A stretch of DNA of 64,000 nt. Source: Algoriphagus pacificus. GTDB taxonomy: Bacteria; Bacteroidota; Bacteroidia; Cytophagales; Cyclobacteriaceae. A program made the translations under genes and the position numbers. Below, one piece after another: positions 19,257-28,691 of this stretch. Positions within the stretch are counted from its first letter, which is position 1, and each line of letters begins with the position of its first letter. Location: contig NZ_JAFKCU010000006.1 in NCBI RefSeq assembly GCF_017254845.1, positions 124,001 to 188,000 of the forward strand, read 5' to 3'. The notes under the pieces are model-generated. The model saw nothing but the letters and a program-made list of their open reading frames with translations, was not told the DNA's origin and ran no database searches.

Positions 19257-20002
19257 AATCCTGAGAGCCTCTTAAAATTATCACAGAGTATCGCGGTAGC
19301 TATGGCAACATTCAAGGACTCAGTTTCTCCATAAGCAGGGATGGTCACTTTTTCTGAAACGATCATTTTTAATTCCTCAGATATTCCGTTTGACTCGTTT
19401 CCCATCAACAAAACTCCTGGCTCGATGGATTTGAGATTATGAACATTCTGTCCATCTAAAAACGCACCATAAACAGGTACTTTCCATTGCTTTAAAACAT
19501 CGCTTAATTCACAATAATAGAAATTCACACGGGTAAAAGATCCCATGCTAGCCTGAATTACTTTGGGATTATAGAAATCTGCAGTTTGAGATGAAAAAAG
19601 TAAATTTTTGATCCCGTACCAGTCCGCCACTCGAATGATTGTTCCAAGATTTCCTGGATCTCTCACATCATCCAAGGCAATTACAAAGTTTGAGGTAGGG
19701 AATTCAAAATATTGATTTGCTTTCATTTTCACGACTGCAAGTGCCGCATCATTACTTTGAAATTGACCAACAGATTCCAGTTGGTTTTGGGTAACTTCTA
19801 TGAATTCAGCTTTTGATTTTCGGATGATGCTGGCATGATTCTCAGAAAAAGCCGGAGTGGCTAAAAGCATATCCACTTCGAAATCAGAATTTAATACCTC
19901 TAAAACTGATTTTTCGCCCTCCACAAAGAACTTTTGCTCTTGGTTTCGGTATTTCTTTTGATGTAAGGTTTTTATAAACTTAACTGTATTTTTGCTAAGC
20001 AT
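19253..20002 (-). CDS. TrmH/SpoU-family RNA 2'-O-ribose methyltransferase
   Basis: 249 residues: an N-terminal substrate-binding domain (MLSKNTVKFIKTLHQKKYRN, about 1-90) and a C-terminal knotted SPOUT domain. All three SpoU motifs are visible: LDDVRDPGNLGTIIRVADW (motif 1), LLMGNESNGIS (motif 2) and IPAYGETESLNVAIATAIL (motif 3). It uses S-adenosylmethionine to methylate a ribose in rRNA or tRNA; the position is not predictable, and RlmB/TsnR-like roles are both possible. It is divergent from tamL, with start codons overlapping on opposite strands. Confidence 0.9.
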   Translation of the reverse strand: MLSKNTVKFIKTLHQKKYRNQEQKFFVEGEKSVLEVLNSDFEVDMLLATPAFSENHASIIRKSKAEFIEVTQNQLESVGQFQSNDAALAVVKMKANQYFEFPTSNFVIALDDVRDPGNLGTIIRVADWYGIKNLLFSSQTADFYNPKVIQASMGSFTRVNFYYCELSDVLKQWKVPVYGAFLDGQNVHNLKSIEPGVLLMGNESNGISEELKMIVSEKVTIPAYGETESLNVAIATAILCDNFKRLSGL

Positions 20003-22436
20003 TCCGATCTATTCTCCCATTTTGAAATTCATCAAATATATACTTTTTATCTGTGTCCTAGGTGGGATGGCGGCCTGTTCTATTACTAAAAACGTCCCTG
20101 AAGGGAAATATGTCTTATTTGAAAATAATCTCGAGGGGCTAGACAAAGTAAACGAGGAAGATATCAGTCCTTTGATCAAGCAGGAGCCAAATACTTTTAT
20201 CCCCTTGTTGAATTATTCTCTTGGAGTAAATATCTATCGATTTGGTGAGGCATTTTATGATAGTGCCGAAGTTGCTGAAAAACTACAGGAAAAGAGAGAA
20301 GAGCTTAGGGAAGTAAGCACTCAACGTGGGGAAGATTCTGACAATAGAAAACTGATCAAAAAACAGGACAAGCTTGAGAGTAAAGTAAATAGTCTTGAAA
20401 AAAAGGCAGAATTCGGAAATTTCTTGATGAGAACCGGAAATCCTGCTACAATTTTAGATAGCAGCCAAACGAAAATCTCCGTCACTGAGATTGACAATTA
20501 CCTGTACAACAAAGGCTTCATGGATGCCAATGTGGGTTTTGAGGTAGAAACCAAAAAGAAAAAGGCTTTTGTCACTTACAAGATTGATGAAAAACAGCCC
20601 TACCTAATCGATTCCATCTATATCAGAACTGAAAATCAGGAAATCCTCAAACTGATTAAAAGTTCTGAAAGTGAGTTGAAAGTCAAGGAAAACTACGATC
20701 AGGATAAGATAGTTGCTGAGAGGAATAGATTGGAGGAGTTGTTGAAAAACAACGGCTTTTTCATGTTTTCAAAATCCTTTATTGAATACAATGTTTTTCA
20801 GGACACCAGCAAAAAAACTGTTGTCATTGAAGAGTTAATCCGAAAACCGACTTTCACAGATATCCACGAAGTCTACACGATAGATTCGATCTATTTCAGG
20901 GTTAATCCTCCAAGCAATGAGTTTATCGATCAAAAGATCACAGCAGAATACCGAGACATAGATTTCTCATTTTATAGAGATCGGTATTCTGAAAAGATCT
21001 TTTCTTCAAGGGTATTTTTAAATACAGGTGATCGGTACAATCGCCTTGAAGTGCTAGAATCCCAAAGGCAACTGAGCAATCTGGATTTATTCAGATTTGT
21101 GAATATTTCTTTTGACACGGTTGGAACATCTCTTACTGCGAAAATCATCACCCAACCGAATCAAAAATATCAGTTAACCAATCAGTTGGGTCTCAGTATA
21201 ACGGAGCAATTGCCCGGTCCATTTTTCTCGGCCTCACTTCGAAACAGGAACTTCTTCAGGGCAGGAGAAATACTCGAATTCAACTTTCGTGCAGGCCTTG
21301 AAGGAGTTGCGTCTGCAACAGATCAGGGGGTTTACCAAAGTAGGGAATTAGGGACATCGGCCTCCATTATTTTCCCTAGGTTTTTGATTCCTTTCTTCCC
21401 GACTAGCTTAGAAAAATACGGTCGTTATAATCCCAATACGCGTACTTTGATCGGTTTTAATTATACCAATAGACCCGAATACACCAGAAGTGGTCTCAAT
21501 GCACTACTTTCCTATACTTGGGCCACTCGGAATAACCGTCAGCAGTTCACGTTCAACTTGATGGATTTGAACTATATCCGAACTCCTAGCATCACCCCTG
21601 ATTTTCTTGATGTTTTGACAAATCTCGCAAACCAAGGGAATAATTTGATTTGGTCTTTCCTACCTTCTATCGTAAGCAGTGTGTCGGGCCAAACCATCAT
21701 CAACTTCAATCGCTATGGGGAATTTGATTCAAATCGATCCTCCCTTCTCAAACTATTTGCAGAAAGCGGCGGAACAACCTTAAACCTGATTGATGCTGTA
21801 AGTAATAATGAAGCAACAGATTTTGCCCGTTTTCAATGGCTGAAATTTCAGGCAGATTTCAGAAGGTATTTTCCGATTGACAAGAAACAAACGGTGGCTT
21901 ATCGCTTGAACTTTGGGATTGCAAAACCATATGGTTTGAGTAGCGGGATTTTACCTTACGAAAAATACTTTTTTGCAGGTGGTGGAACCAGTATTCGAGC
22001 TTGGCAAGCCAGAAGATTAGGTCCTGGAAGCTATACCCCTCCCCTGACTGAAGAGGGTTATTTCGACTACCGATTTGAGCAGCCCGCTGAAATGATATTG
22101 GAATCCATGTTGGAATACAGAAGGAACTTGGTCGGCTATTTCGATATGGCATTATTTATTGATGCCGGTAACTCTTGGAACATCGGTTATGAACCATCCC
22201 GTCCTGGTTCAGATTTTAGATACGATAGATTTTACAAAGAAATTGCAGTAGGTACAGGCATAGGACTTAGGATGGACTTCGACTTTTTGATTATTCGTTT
22301 GGATATGGCTACTAAAGCTATTGATCCGGCGAGACCAGAGGGGGAAAGATGGATTCTCGATAATTTGAGTTTTAAGAGACCTTTGGGTGAAAAAGGCCAA
22401 ACTGTGTTTAACTTTGGGATCGGTTACCCTTTTTAA
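19992..22436 (+). CDS. tamL: TamL-type BamA/TamA-family outer-membrane lipoprotein
   Basis: An 814-residue Omp85 protein with a lipoprotein signal (hydrophobic stretch, lipobox GMAAC), POTRA-like repeats (about 45-400) and a C-terminal barrel with the surface-antigen/D15 pattern (AGGGTSIRAWQARRLGPGSY, ending FGIGYPF). Lipidated TamA homologs with this layout are known in Bacteroidota as TamL and are thought to help outer-membrane biogenesis. A charged coiled-coil insert is visible near residues 95-135. No ATG precedes the lipobox: the start is TTG at 19992 or, giving a more usual short signal, TTG at 20022. The TamB partner is not adjacent. Confidence 0.88.
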   Translation: MLSIPIYSPILKFIKYILFICVLGGMAACSITKNVPEGKYVLFENNLEGLDKVNEEDISPLIKQEPNTFIPLLNYSLGVNIYRFGEAFYDSAEVAEKLQEKREELREVSTQRGEDSDNRKLIKKQDKLESKVNSLEKKAEFGNFLMRTGNPATILDSSQTKISVTEIDNYLYNKGFMDANVGFEVETKKKKAFVTYKIDEKQPYLIDSIYIRTENQEILKLIKSSESELKVKENYDQDKIVAERNRLEELLKNNGFFMFSKSFIEYNVFQDTSKKTVVIEELIRKPTFTDIHEVYTIDSIYFRVNPPSNEFIDQKITAEYRDIDFSFYRDRYSEKIFSSRVFLNTGDRYNRLEVLESQRQLSNLDLFRFVNISFDTVGTSLTAKIITQPNQKYQLTNQLGLSITEQLPGPFFSASLRNRNFFRAGEILEFNFRAGLEGVASATDQGVYQSRELGTSASIIFPRFLIPFFPTSLEKYGRYNPNTRTLIGFNYTNRPEYTRSGLNALLSYTWATRNNRQQFTFNLMDLNYIRTPSITPDFLDVLTNLANQGNNLIWSFLPSIVSSVSGQTIINFNRYGEFDSNRSSLLKLFAESGGTTLNLIDAVSNNEATDFARFQWLKFQADFRRYFPIDKKQTVAYRLNFGIAKPYGLSSGILPYEKYFFAGGGTSIRAWQARRLGPGSYTPPLTEEGYFDYRFEQPAEMILESMLEYRRNLVGYFDMALFIDAGNSWNIGYEPSRPGSDFRYDRFYKEIAVGTGIGLRMDFDFLIIRLDMATKAIDPARPEGERWILDNLSFKRPLGEKGQTVFNFGIGYPF

Positions 22437-22446
22437 AATATTGCTA

Positions 22447-23358
22447 ATGCCTAGAAAAAGTAAAGAAGAAATCTCCACTATCTACCAAGGAATCCAAGAC
22501 CACATTTGCGCAGCACTTGAAAAAGGTGATGGTCAGGGCAAATTCATGGAGGACAAGTGGCAAAGAGAAGCAGGCGGAGGAGGTAGAACGAGAATTTTCC
22601 AAAACGGCAAAATCATTGATAAAGGCGGAGTGGCATTTTCAGCTGTTCATGGTCCTACCCCTGATAAAATACTTCAGAAGTTGGGTCTTGAGAAAGCTGA
22701 TTTTTATGCAACGGGAGTATCCATTGTACTACATCCTAAGAGTCCAATGGTCCCGATCATTCATATGAATATCAGGTATTTTGAAATGGACAATGGGGTT
22801 CATTGGTTTGGTGGCGGAATAGATTTAACTCCCCACTACATTGATCCAGATGATGCCAAATATTTCCATTCAGCAGTCAAAAACGTGTGTGATGCCTATG
22901 ATCCTTTGGCATACGAAAAATATAAAAAGTGGGCGGATGATTATTTCTTCATCAAACATAGGAATGAAACGAGGGGAATTGGCGGCATCTTTTATGATCA
23001 TTTGAAAGCACAATCAGATGAAGAATTTGATAAAATCCTTAATTTCAGTTTAAGTATCGGTAGATTATTCCCCGAAGTCTATAATTACTTTATGGCTAAA
23101 AACAGCCAGTTACCATTTGGAGATCAGGAAAAATCCTGGCAAAACCTAAGAAGAGGCAGGTATGTGGAATTTAATTTAGTTTGGGATGCCGGGACAAAAT
23201 TTGGTCTAGACACCAATGGAAGAACAGAAAGTATTTTGATGAGTATGCCTCCTCAAGCCAATTGGGAGTATATGCATCAACCAGAAATCGGAAGTAGGGA
23301 AAGCTTTACTCTGGAAAATCTCAAAAAAGGAATCGACTGGTTAAATTTTGTGCCATGA
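22447..23358 (+). CDS. hemF: Oxygen-dependent coproporphyrinogen III oxidase
   Basis: Decarboxylates two propionates of coproporphyrinogen III to vinyl groups using O2, giving protoporphyrinogen IX in haem synthesis. It is 303 residues, the HemF length. Family motifs include GGGGRTRIF, VHWFGGGIDLTPHY with the conserved His/Asp, GIGGIFYDHL and GRYVEFNLVWDAGTKFGL. The ATG at 22447 lies 10 bp after tamL; an upstream in-frame start at 22387 would lie inside tamL and is rejected. HemF implies aerobic haem synthesis. The PAP2 gene overlaps its stop by 4 bp. Confidence 0.96.
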   Translation: MPRKSKEEISTIYQGIQDHICAALEKGDGQGKFMEDKWQREAGGGGRTRIFQNGKIIDKGGVAFSAVHGPTPDKILQKLGLEKADFYATGVSIVLHPKSPMVPIIHMNIRYFEMDNGVHWFGGGIDLTPHYIDPDDAKYFHSAVKNVCDAYDPLAYEKYKKWADDYFFIKHRNETRGIGGIFYDHLKAQSDEEFDKILNFSLSIGRLFPEVYNYFMAKNSQLPFGDQEKSWQNLRRGRYVEFNLVWDAGTKFGLDTNGRTESILMSMPPQANWEYMHQPEIGSRESFTLENLKKGIDWLNFVP

Positions 23359-23930
23359 TAGAAAATTTAAAAAAGTGGGATGAAGAGTTATTTATTTTTC
23401 TGAATTCACTCCATGCAGATTGGTTGGATCCTATCATGTTTCAGATTTCCCAAACCATCACTTGGATCCCATTTTATGCCATTTTGATCTATTTCATTTA
23501 TAAAGCTGACCCAAAAATCAGTTGGTGGGTTTTTGGTGGAGCTGCCTTGGCTATTTTGATTGCAGATCAAACAACTTCCGGTTTTATGAAACCCTTCTTT
23601 GAAAGGCTGAGACCTTGTCATGATGAGCGCTGGGAAGGCATTATTCACAATTATGAGAGATGCGGCGGCTTATATGGGTTTGCTTCCTCCCATGCTGCAA
23701 ATACATTTGCTATTGCTACATTTTTGAATCTCAAAGTTGGAAAACAAATCAAATACCTAAAATGGCTCTTTTTATGGGCTGCATTTATTTCTTATACCAG
23801 AATTTATCTAGGCGTTCATTATCCTGTAGATGTTTTTATTGGAGCATTTATTGGATGTTTGGCCGGATGTGTGAGCTGGTTTCTGATAGTTTTTATCAAG
23901 AGAGAAATCCTAAAATCTTTATTAAAATAA
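23355..23930 (+). CDS. PAP2-family membrane phosphatase
   Basis: A 191-residue inner-membrane protein with five to six helices and the three PAP2 phosphatase motifs: KPFFERLRP (motif 1), SSHAAN (motif 2, with the catalytic His) and TRIYLGVHYPVDV (motif 3). Proteins of this size dephosphorylate phosphatidic acid, phosphatidylglycerol phosphate or undecaprenyl pyrophosphate at the periplasmic face. The Bacteroidota context does not tell which. The ATGA overlap with hemF suggests cotranslation without an obvious functional link. Confidence 0.9.
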   Translation: MIENLKKWDEELFIFLNSLHADWLDPIMFQISQTITWIPFYAILIYFIYKADPKISWWVFGGAALAILIADQTTSGFMKPFFERLRPCHDERWEGIIHNYERCGGLYGFASSHAANTFAIATFLNLKVGKQIKYLKWLFLWAAFISYTRIYLGVHYPVDVFIGAFIGCLAGCVSWFLIVFIKREILKSLLK

Positions 23931-24084
23931 TCTCTTACTTTTAAATTTTTGACCTTAGAAAATTTTGATCCTTCTCTAAGAAACTTAAGTTATTTCTAAA
24001 CCTAATTCCAACATTTGTTCAATTATTCAAATTTGAATTTGTAAATTCATAGAAGATATTCTCCATATTTTAACTTTTAAAAGA

Positions 24085-24207
24085 ATGAATTTCAAAAACA
24101 CATTAGTAAAAGGAGGAAAACTGATTTTTTATTTAGGAATGCTTTTATTTCTATTTGTTCCTACTAAAAATCTAGGCAACCCTTTTAAAAAATCAACTAC
24201 TCACTAA
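24085..24207 (+). CDS. Possible 40-residue membrane micropeptide
   Basis: An ATG-started frame of 40 codons encodes a basic N terminus (MNFKNTLVKGGK), one clear hydrophobic helix (LIFYLGMLLFLFVP) and a basic tail (KKSTTH). The charge-hydrophobic-charge layout is that of a small membrane protein or a truncated signal peptide. There is no homology I recognise, no strong ribosome site, and it could be chance in AT-rich DNA. Confidence 0.25.
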   Translation: MNFKNTLVKGGKLIFYLGMLLFLFVPTKNLGNPFKKSTTH

Positions 24208-24297
24208 TTGTGAATGGGGCTTAATTGAAGAAAATAAACACTTCCCGGTTTAGTTTGTTTTCTGATTATATGTTTCGAATAGGGCTTATTTCAATTA

Positions 24298-24328
24298 TTT
24301 GACTCCCTATTTTTTCCCGTTAGTTTCG
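24298..24328 (+). promoter_or_regulatory. Promoter candidate for the OmpA-protein operon
   Basis: TTTG at 24298-24301, a 19-bp spacer, then TAGTTTCG at 24321-24328 fit the Bacteroidota TTTG-N19-21-TANNTTTG promoter with one mismatch. The predicted start leaves a leader of about 65 nt before the ATG at 24400. Confidence 0.5.
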
Positions 24329-24399
24329 GGATTGAGAGAAAATCTCAAAATGATTAAAGCATAGATTTCAAAGTTAGTTTTCATCCTTATTTGAATCTT

Positions 24400-25563
24400 A
24401 TGAATAAATTTTTACTCAGTTTAGTTGGAATACTGTTTTTCATATTCCCGCTCTTTGGTCAGGTCGAAACTGTTGATCTTGACCTTCTCCAAAACAAATT
24501 AAATGGAGGAAATCCATTACCCGCAGAACAGGCATTTTATGTAAGAGGGGCTATTCCTGAGAAAATAGAAATGGTTAAACTCACCATTTACCCTGCAAAA
24601 AAGACCATTAATGCAGGCTACTCCTATTTCTGGAAGTCACCATTTGGGTACAAGGATATCTCCTATTCCGTTTTGGTTTCAGACCCACTTCGTTCCAATG
24701 AAGATTATTATGTAGAGATAGGATTTTACCAAAAAGCAGGTGCAGAACAGATTGAGGAGGTAAGAGCATTAATCAGCCAAAACATCAAAACATACCTTAG
24801 CACGATCACTACAATTAAACGAGGTGGAATTCATTTTTCAGAATCAGATATCGTCATTCTCAACAATCTGAAAAGAATTGTAGAGCAAGGGGCTTATTAT
24901 TTTGAATTGCCAAACGGTGAAGCTTTTCCAGGATTCAGTGATATTACCCAATCAAAGTTAGAGCAGCGGGAAAAACTTAAAATGGGCAAAGCTAAATTCA
25001 ATGCAACTGGTTTAAGTGAAAACGATAATGCAAGAGCAGTCTATGCAGCCCAATATCTGGAAGAATTGAATGCCATTATTTCCTCTGAAATCAGTCAATA
25101 TTTAAGCCCGAATATGTTGGTTCGCGTGGATGAAAAAGTCTTTGAAAACTACCCAACTGAAAAGACTTCCAATGCCCTTCCAATTAATGTTGGTTATGGC
25201 GGAATTTCTCTAACTAATGGATTGCCTAATCAGGAATTTGTCCATGGTCCATATGTAGGCTTGTCATTCCCACTTGGAAATAGAACTTTCGCCAGATTCA
25301 TGAACAACATGTCTATTTCTGCTGGCGCCTTTATTTCCGGTAAAATGGAAAACAGTCTGAATGAAAGAATCTCAGGACCAGTCATAGAAAGGCCAGTTTA
25401 TATTGGCTTGGGATATAACTTTTTTAGGGTGATCAGGCTAAATGCCGGCGGTACATTTATTACCACAGAGCAACTTTCAGGTAATGATGTCAATAGCTTC
25501 CAACCATTTATTGGTGTAAGTGCAGAGTTTAAACTGTGGTTAGGTTTCGGAAATAAAAAGTAA
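24400..25563 (+). CDS. Exported protein of unknown function, probable beta-barrel end
   Basis: 387 residues from the ATG at 24400; a TTG three codons upstream is the only longer start. A signal peptide ends at PLFGQ. I do not recognise the family. Residues about 20-240 are mixed and charged, with a helical region near 105-160. From about residue 265 the sequence alternates hydrophobic and polar residues and ends in FIGVSAEFKLWLGFGN, which suggests outer-membrane strands. It is 4 bp upstream of the OmpA-family gene and probably cotranscribed and functionally linked with it. Confidence 0.75.
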   Translation: MNKFLLSLVGILFFIFPLFGQVETVDLDLLQNKLNGGNPLPAEQAFYVRGAIPEKIEMVKLTIYPAKKTINAGYSYFWKSPFGYKDISYSVLVSDPLRSNEDYYVEIGFYQKAGAEQIEEVRALISQNIKTYLSTITTIKRGGIHFSESDIVILNNLKRIVEQGAYYFELPNGEAFPGFSDITQSKLEQREKLKMGKAKFNATGLSENDNARAVYAAQYLEELNAIISSEISQYLSPNMLVRVDEKVFENYPTEKTSNALPINVGYGGISLTNGLPNQEFVHGPYVGLSFPLGNRTFARFMNNMSISAGAFISGKMENSLNERISGPVIERPVYIGLGYNFFRVIRLNAGGTFITTEQLSGNDVNSFQPFIGVSAEFKLWLGFGNKK

Positions 25564-25567
25564 AAAA

Positions 25568-27889
25568 ATGAAGAAGCTACTCACGTTTTTATTTCTGCTA
25601 TCCATTGTATCGACAACTTATGCCCAATTGCATGGAAATAAGTGGAGAATAGGATTCAGCGCTGGACCGACCAATTACTTTGGAGATATCAGGCCTTTGG
25701 AAGTAAATAATTTTCAGAATTTTACGAAGCTTTATAACCGGTATAAGAATTATTCGGAGCAACTCTCCTATCAGTTTTCCCTGGAATATGCCTTAGGGAA
25801 TTCAGTAGGATTAATGCTTTCTGCAGGTAGCTATCAATTTGGATCTGGCGACCGGTTCCTAAAAAATGATGGCACTCTATATACTGAAAGTCCGACTTTT
25901 GACCGAGCTCTCAACTTTCAGACTGATTTATACGATGCTGGATTATCTTTTGTCATCAAACCGGATAATGACTGGCTTTTGTCAGGGAAATCCATTTTTG
26001 CGCCTTATTTGACGGTTGGATTGGGGATCCAGACCTTTAATGTCTATGGGGACCTTTTAAATGAAAATGGAAACAGGTATGACTATACCAACCTTTCTAC
26101 GATTCCTGATGGAACTTTTGAAACCAAACTTTCTGACCTCAACACTGAAAATCCTAATGGCTATAGAAATGCTACGCTATATGCCAATTTAGGCTTGGGC
26201 TTTAGAATCAGAATCAGCAATTCTTTAGAACTATTTGCACAAACGGATTTTAAAAGAGCGGCAACGGATTATTTGGATGATATTTCAGGAGTATATCGAA
26301 ACAGTTACGACAATGATTTCCAAGCTTATGCAGCAAAACCTGGGACCAATCTAGTCACTGCTGACGATCCTTACAGAGGATTTGAAAATGGACATAAGGA
26401 CTGGTACATCTACCATGGTATGGGAATCAAATTCAGCTTTGGGGCCAACAAAGAGTCATTTAGGCCCCCTGTAATAACCCAGCGATATACTTATGTGCCC
26501 ACAGAACTCTCGCAAAGACAATTGGCAGAAGAGGAAGCCGAATTAAATCCGAGTGCTCATGGAACTACCAACAATTATTTTACGGTCATTCAGCTTCCAT
26601 CTAATTCCAAAGATTCAAAGATGGGATTTGTAGCTGATTCCCTTCAATTACTTGAAATCCAAAATGATTTGGATTCGCTCGAATTGATGCAAAGTCAATT
26701 GACAAATGAAATGGATTCAGTGCAGACAGAAATTCTGGGATTCGATCAAGCAATAGCTTTAGCGGAGCGTGACAGTACCGTTTCTGCCAATATCAGGGAA
26801 ACACGGATCAGCAATTTTGAGAATGAAAAGTCTGTTGTCGTTGGAAAGATGACCAGCCTTAATGGAATATCTAGTCAAAATCAGTTTAAAATTGATTCTT
26901 TAAGAGCTATTCAAACCAGCAGTTCTCCTGATCAATTGGCTTTGGATTCGGCATCCATGATGCGAGAATTGATTATTTATCCTGGGCAAGTAAGTCGAAT
27001 CTTGTATTCAGAAGGAAATCCAACTGTACTTCAACTTGATTCAGCTCAACAAACTGCAGCAATTCAAAAATCAGAGGCAGAAGGCATGATGACAAGAGAG
27101 CAATTTGATGATGAAATGGAGAAGTTCCGCTCTGAAATGCTTCAAGCTCAAGCCAAAAGAGATTCTGCGATGATGATGGCATTTGCTTCGAAAATACCTG
27201 TCGCCGAAGAAGATGATTCTAAGAAAGTAGCAGAAGCTGAGCCTCAGGAAATCCAAATAAATACTGAGGCAATGGATGACAAAACAGCTAAAAAACTGGA
27301 AAAGAATAGAAAAAAACAGGAGAAGCTGGAGAAGAAAAATAATGATTTGCTAAAAGATGTTTTGCTAGTAGGCGGTACAGCAGCTACCACCGCAGCTATT
27401 GCCAACAGTGGCGAAAAGAAAGAGGCTGAACAACAAGCTGCCTATGATTCTGCTTTACTGGCGAGAATAGCTTTGGACTCAATGCTGATAGATAGCTTAA
27501 GTAATATCCCACGACAAATTGATACAGTTGAAATTGAAAAAAATGTACCGCAACTCTTACATGCAAGTAAGATTGAAGTTTACTTCGATGTCAACAAAAC
27601 TACTTTGGCGGAGCAGGAATTGTCAAAGCTTAGTCCGATTGTGGATTATTTAAAGGAAAATCCGGATGTAATGGTAGAATTGATTGGTTATGCAGATAAT
27701 ACTGGATCTGTGGCCTATAATCTTCAGATTTCAGAGAAACGGGTAAATGAAGTAGCCCGACTACTTCAAGAGGATTATGGCATATCACCTGATCGCATAG
27801 ATAAAAGCAATGGAGGAATGATCATACGAGGAAGAGAAAAAGGATCAGTTGAAAATGATCGAAGAGTAGAAATCAGGGTATTGTATTAA
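25568..27889 (+). CDS. OmpA-family protein with barrel-like N domain and coiled-coil linker
   Basis: 773 residues. A signal peptide (ends TTYAQ) precedes a beta-rich domain (about 20-300; GNKWRIGFSAGPTNYFGD, then FSFGANKE) that looks like an outer-membrane barrel. Residues about 340-640 are strongly charged and predicted coiled coil, including an EKNRKKQEKLEKKNNDLLKD stretch and a hydrophobic Ala-rich patch. The last 100 residues are an OmpA peptidoglycan-binding domain (KIEVYFDVNKTTLAEQELS, ELIGYADNTGS, NDRRVEIRV). It would tie the outer membrane to the cell wall. The very long linker is unusual compared with classical OmpA. Confidence 0.88.
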   Translation: MKKLLTFLFLLSIVSTTYAQLHGNKWRIGFSAGPTNYFGDIRPLEVNNFQNFTKLYNRYKNYSEQLSYQFSLEYALGNSVGLMLSAGSYQFGSGDRFLKNDGTLYTESPTFDRALNFQTDLYDAGLSFVIKPDNDWLLSGKSIFAPYLTVGLGIQTFNVYGDLLNENGNRYDYTNLSTIPDGTFETKLSDLNTENPNGYRNATLYANLGLGFRIRISNSLELFAQTDFKRAATDYLDDISGVYRNSYDNDFQAYAAKPGTNLVTADDPYRGFENGHKDWYIYHGMGIKFSFGANKESFRPPVITQRYTYVPTELSQRQLAEEEAELNPSAHGTTNNYFTVIQLPSNSKDSKMGFVADSLQLLEIQNDLDSLELMQSQLTNEMDSVQTEILGFDQAIALAERDSTVSANIRETRISNFENEKSVVVGKMTSLNGISSQNQFKIDSLRAIQTSSSPDQLALDSASMMRELIIYPGQVSRILYSEGNPTVLQLDSAQQTAAIQKSEAEGMMTREQFDDEMEKFRSEMLQAQAKRDSAMMMAFASKIPVAEEDDSKKVAEAEPQEIQINTEAMDDKTAKKLEKNRKKQEKLEKKNNDLLKDVLLVGGTAATTAAIANSGEKKEAEQQAAYDSALLARIALDSMLIDSLSNIPRQIDTVEIEKNVPQLLHASKIEVYFDVNKTTLAEQELSKLSPIVDYLKENPDVMVELIGYADNTGSVAYNLQISEKRVNEVARLLQEDYGISPDRIDKSNGGMIIRGREKGSVENDRRVEIRVLY

Positions 27890-27927
27890 ACTATTTATTA
27901 CATTTCATAAGACACAACTTTAATCAA

Positions 27928-28590
27928 ATGAGAAAATTACTCTTTTTACTCTCAATTTTATTTCTCTCAGGGGCTGTAATGGCACAGGAACTCAGAGTAA
28001 ATACCTATGCAGGTTACATTTTCAAGGACAAGGTAGATTCCTATTTTTCAAGTAGTTCTTATTTCGAAGGACAAATCCAAGATGGACTACGCTGGGGTGC
28101 AGGCCTCGAATACCATATTCCTAATAGAGGTGCGATAGAAATCCAGTATTTAAGACAGGACACCAATGCCCCAACGATCTATCAAGATGGAGGCTTTCTG
28201 GGTGGAGCTCTTCAAAGCACCAATTTTGATATGGCGATTAATTGGATCATGTTGAATGCAACTCGCTATTTTCCAGTGAATGAAACGGTAGAGCCATTCG
28301 CGGGAATAGGTGTTGGAATGGGGATTTTTAATATTGGAAATCCTGACAATGGTAGAGAAAACTCTGCAACAAAATTTGGATATAATATCCGTGGTGGATC
28401 AAATTTCTGGCTTGCTGAAAACGTTGCTTTGCGAATTCAAGCCAGCTTATTTTCAGCCACTCAAGCAGTTGGTGGTGGACTGTATTTTGGCACTGGAGGA
28501 GTTGGTGGTGGACTTTCCAGCTACAGCAGCCTTTACCAATTCGGGCTAGAAGGAGGCCTTGTTTTCAGGTTGCCACAAGCATCAAAGTAA
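27928..28590 (+). CDS. Outer-membrane beta-barrel protein
   Basis: 220 residues with a signal peptide (ends AVMAQ) and a small eight- to ten-strand barrel in the OmpX/OMP_b-brl style: YHIPNRGAIEIQY, ATRYFPVNETVEPFAGIGVG, GYNIRGGSNFWL, and a C-terminal aromatic strand. A Gly-rich loop (GGGLYFGTGGVGGGLSS) lies before the last strand. It lies 38 bp after the OmpA-family gene and ends in a terminator, so it is the third gene of that unit. Its function is structural or unknown. Confidence 0.8.
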   Translation: MRKLLFLLSILFLSGAVMAQELRVNTYAGYIFKDKVDSYFSSSSYFEGQIQDGLRWGAGLEYHIPNRGAIEIQYLRQDTNAPTIYQDGGFLGGALQSTNFDMAINWIMLNATRYFPVNETVEPFAGIGVGMGIFNIGNPDNGRENSATKFGYNIRGGSNFWLAENVALRIQASLFSATQAVGGGLYFGTGGVGGGLSSYSSLYQFGLEGGLVFRLPQASK

Positions 28591-28613
28591 ACCTATCCTG
28601 AAATATTTATAAT

Positions 28614-28652
28614 AAAGCACTGGGAAAATTCTAATTTTTCTCAGTGCTTTTT
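28614..28652 (+). terminator. Intrinsic terminator
   Basis: A long stem, AAAGCACTG with CAGTGCTTT extended by A/T pairs, is followed by Ts, 23 bp after the beta-barrel gene. Confidence 0.85.
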
Positions 28653-28691
28653 ACGTTCTTTGCACCCATTCTCTCACCAATAAGTACCTAA

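Larger units (their letters stand above)
23931..24399. other. Intergenic region before the envelope block
   Basis: About 470 bp, AT-rich. It holds a possible 40-codon ORF at 24085-24207 and a good promoter candidate at 24298-24328. Otherwise I see no repeat or RNA gene. Confidence 0.5.
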
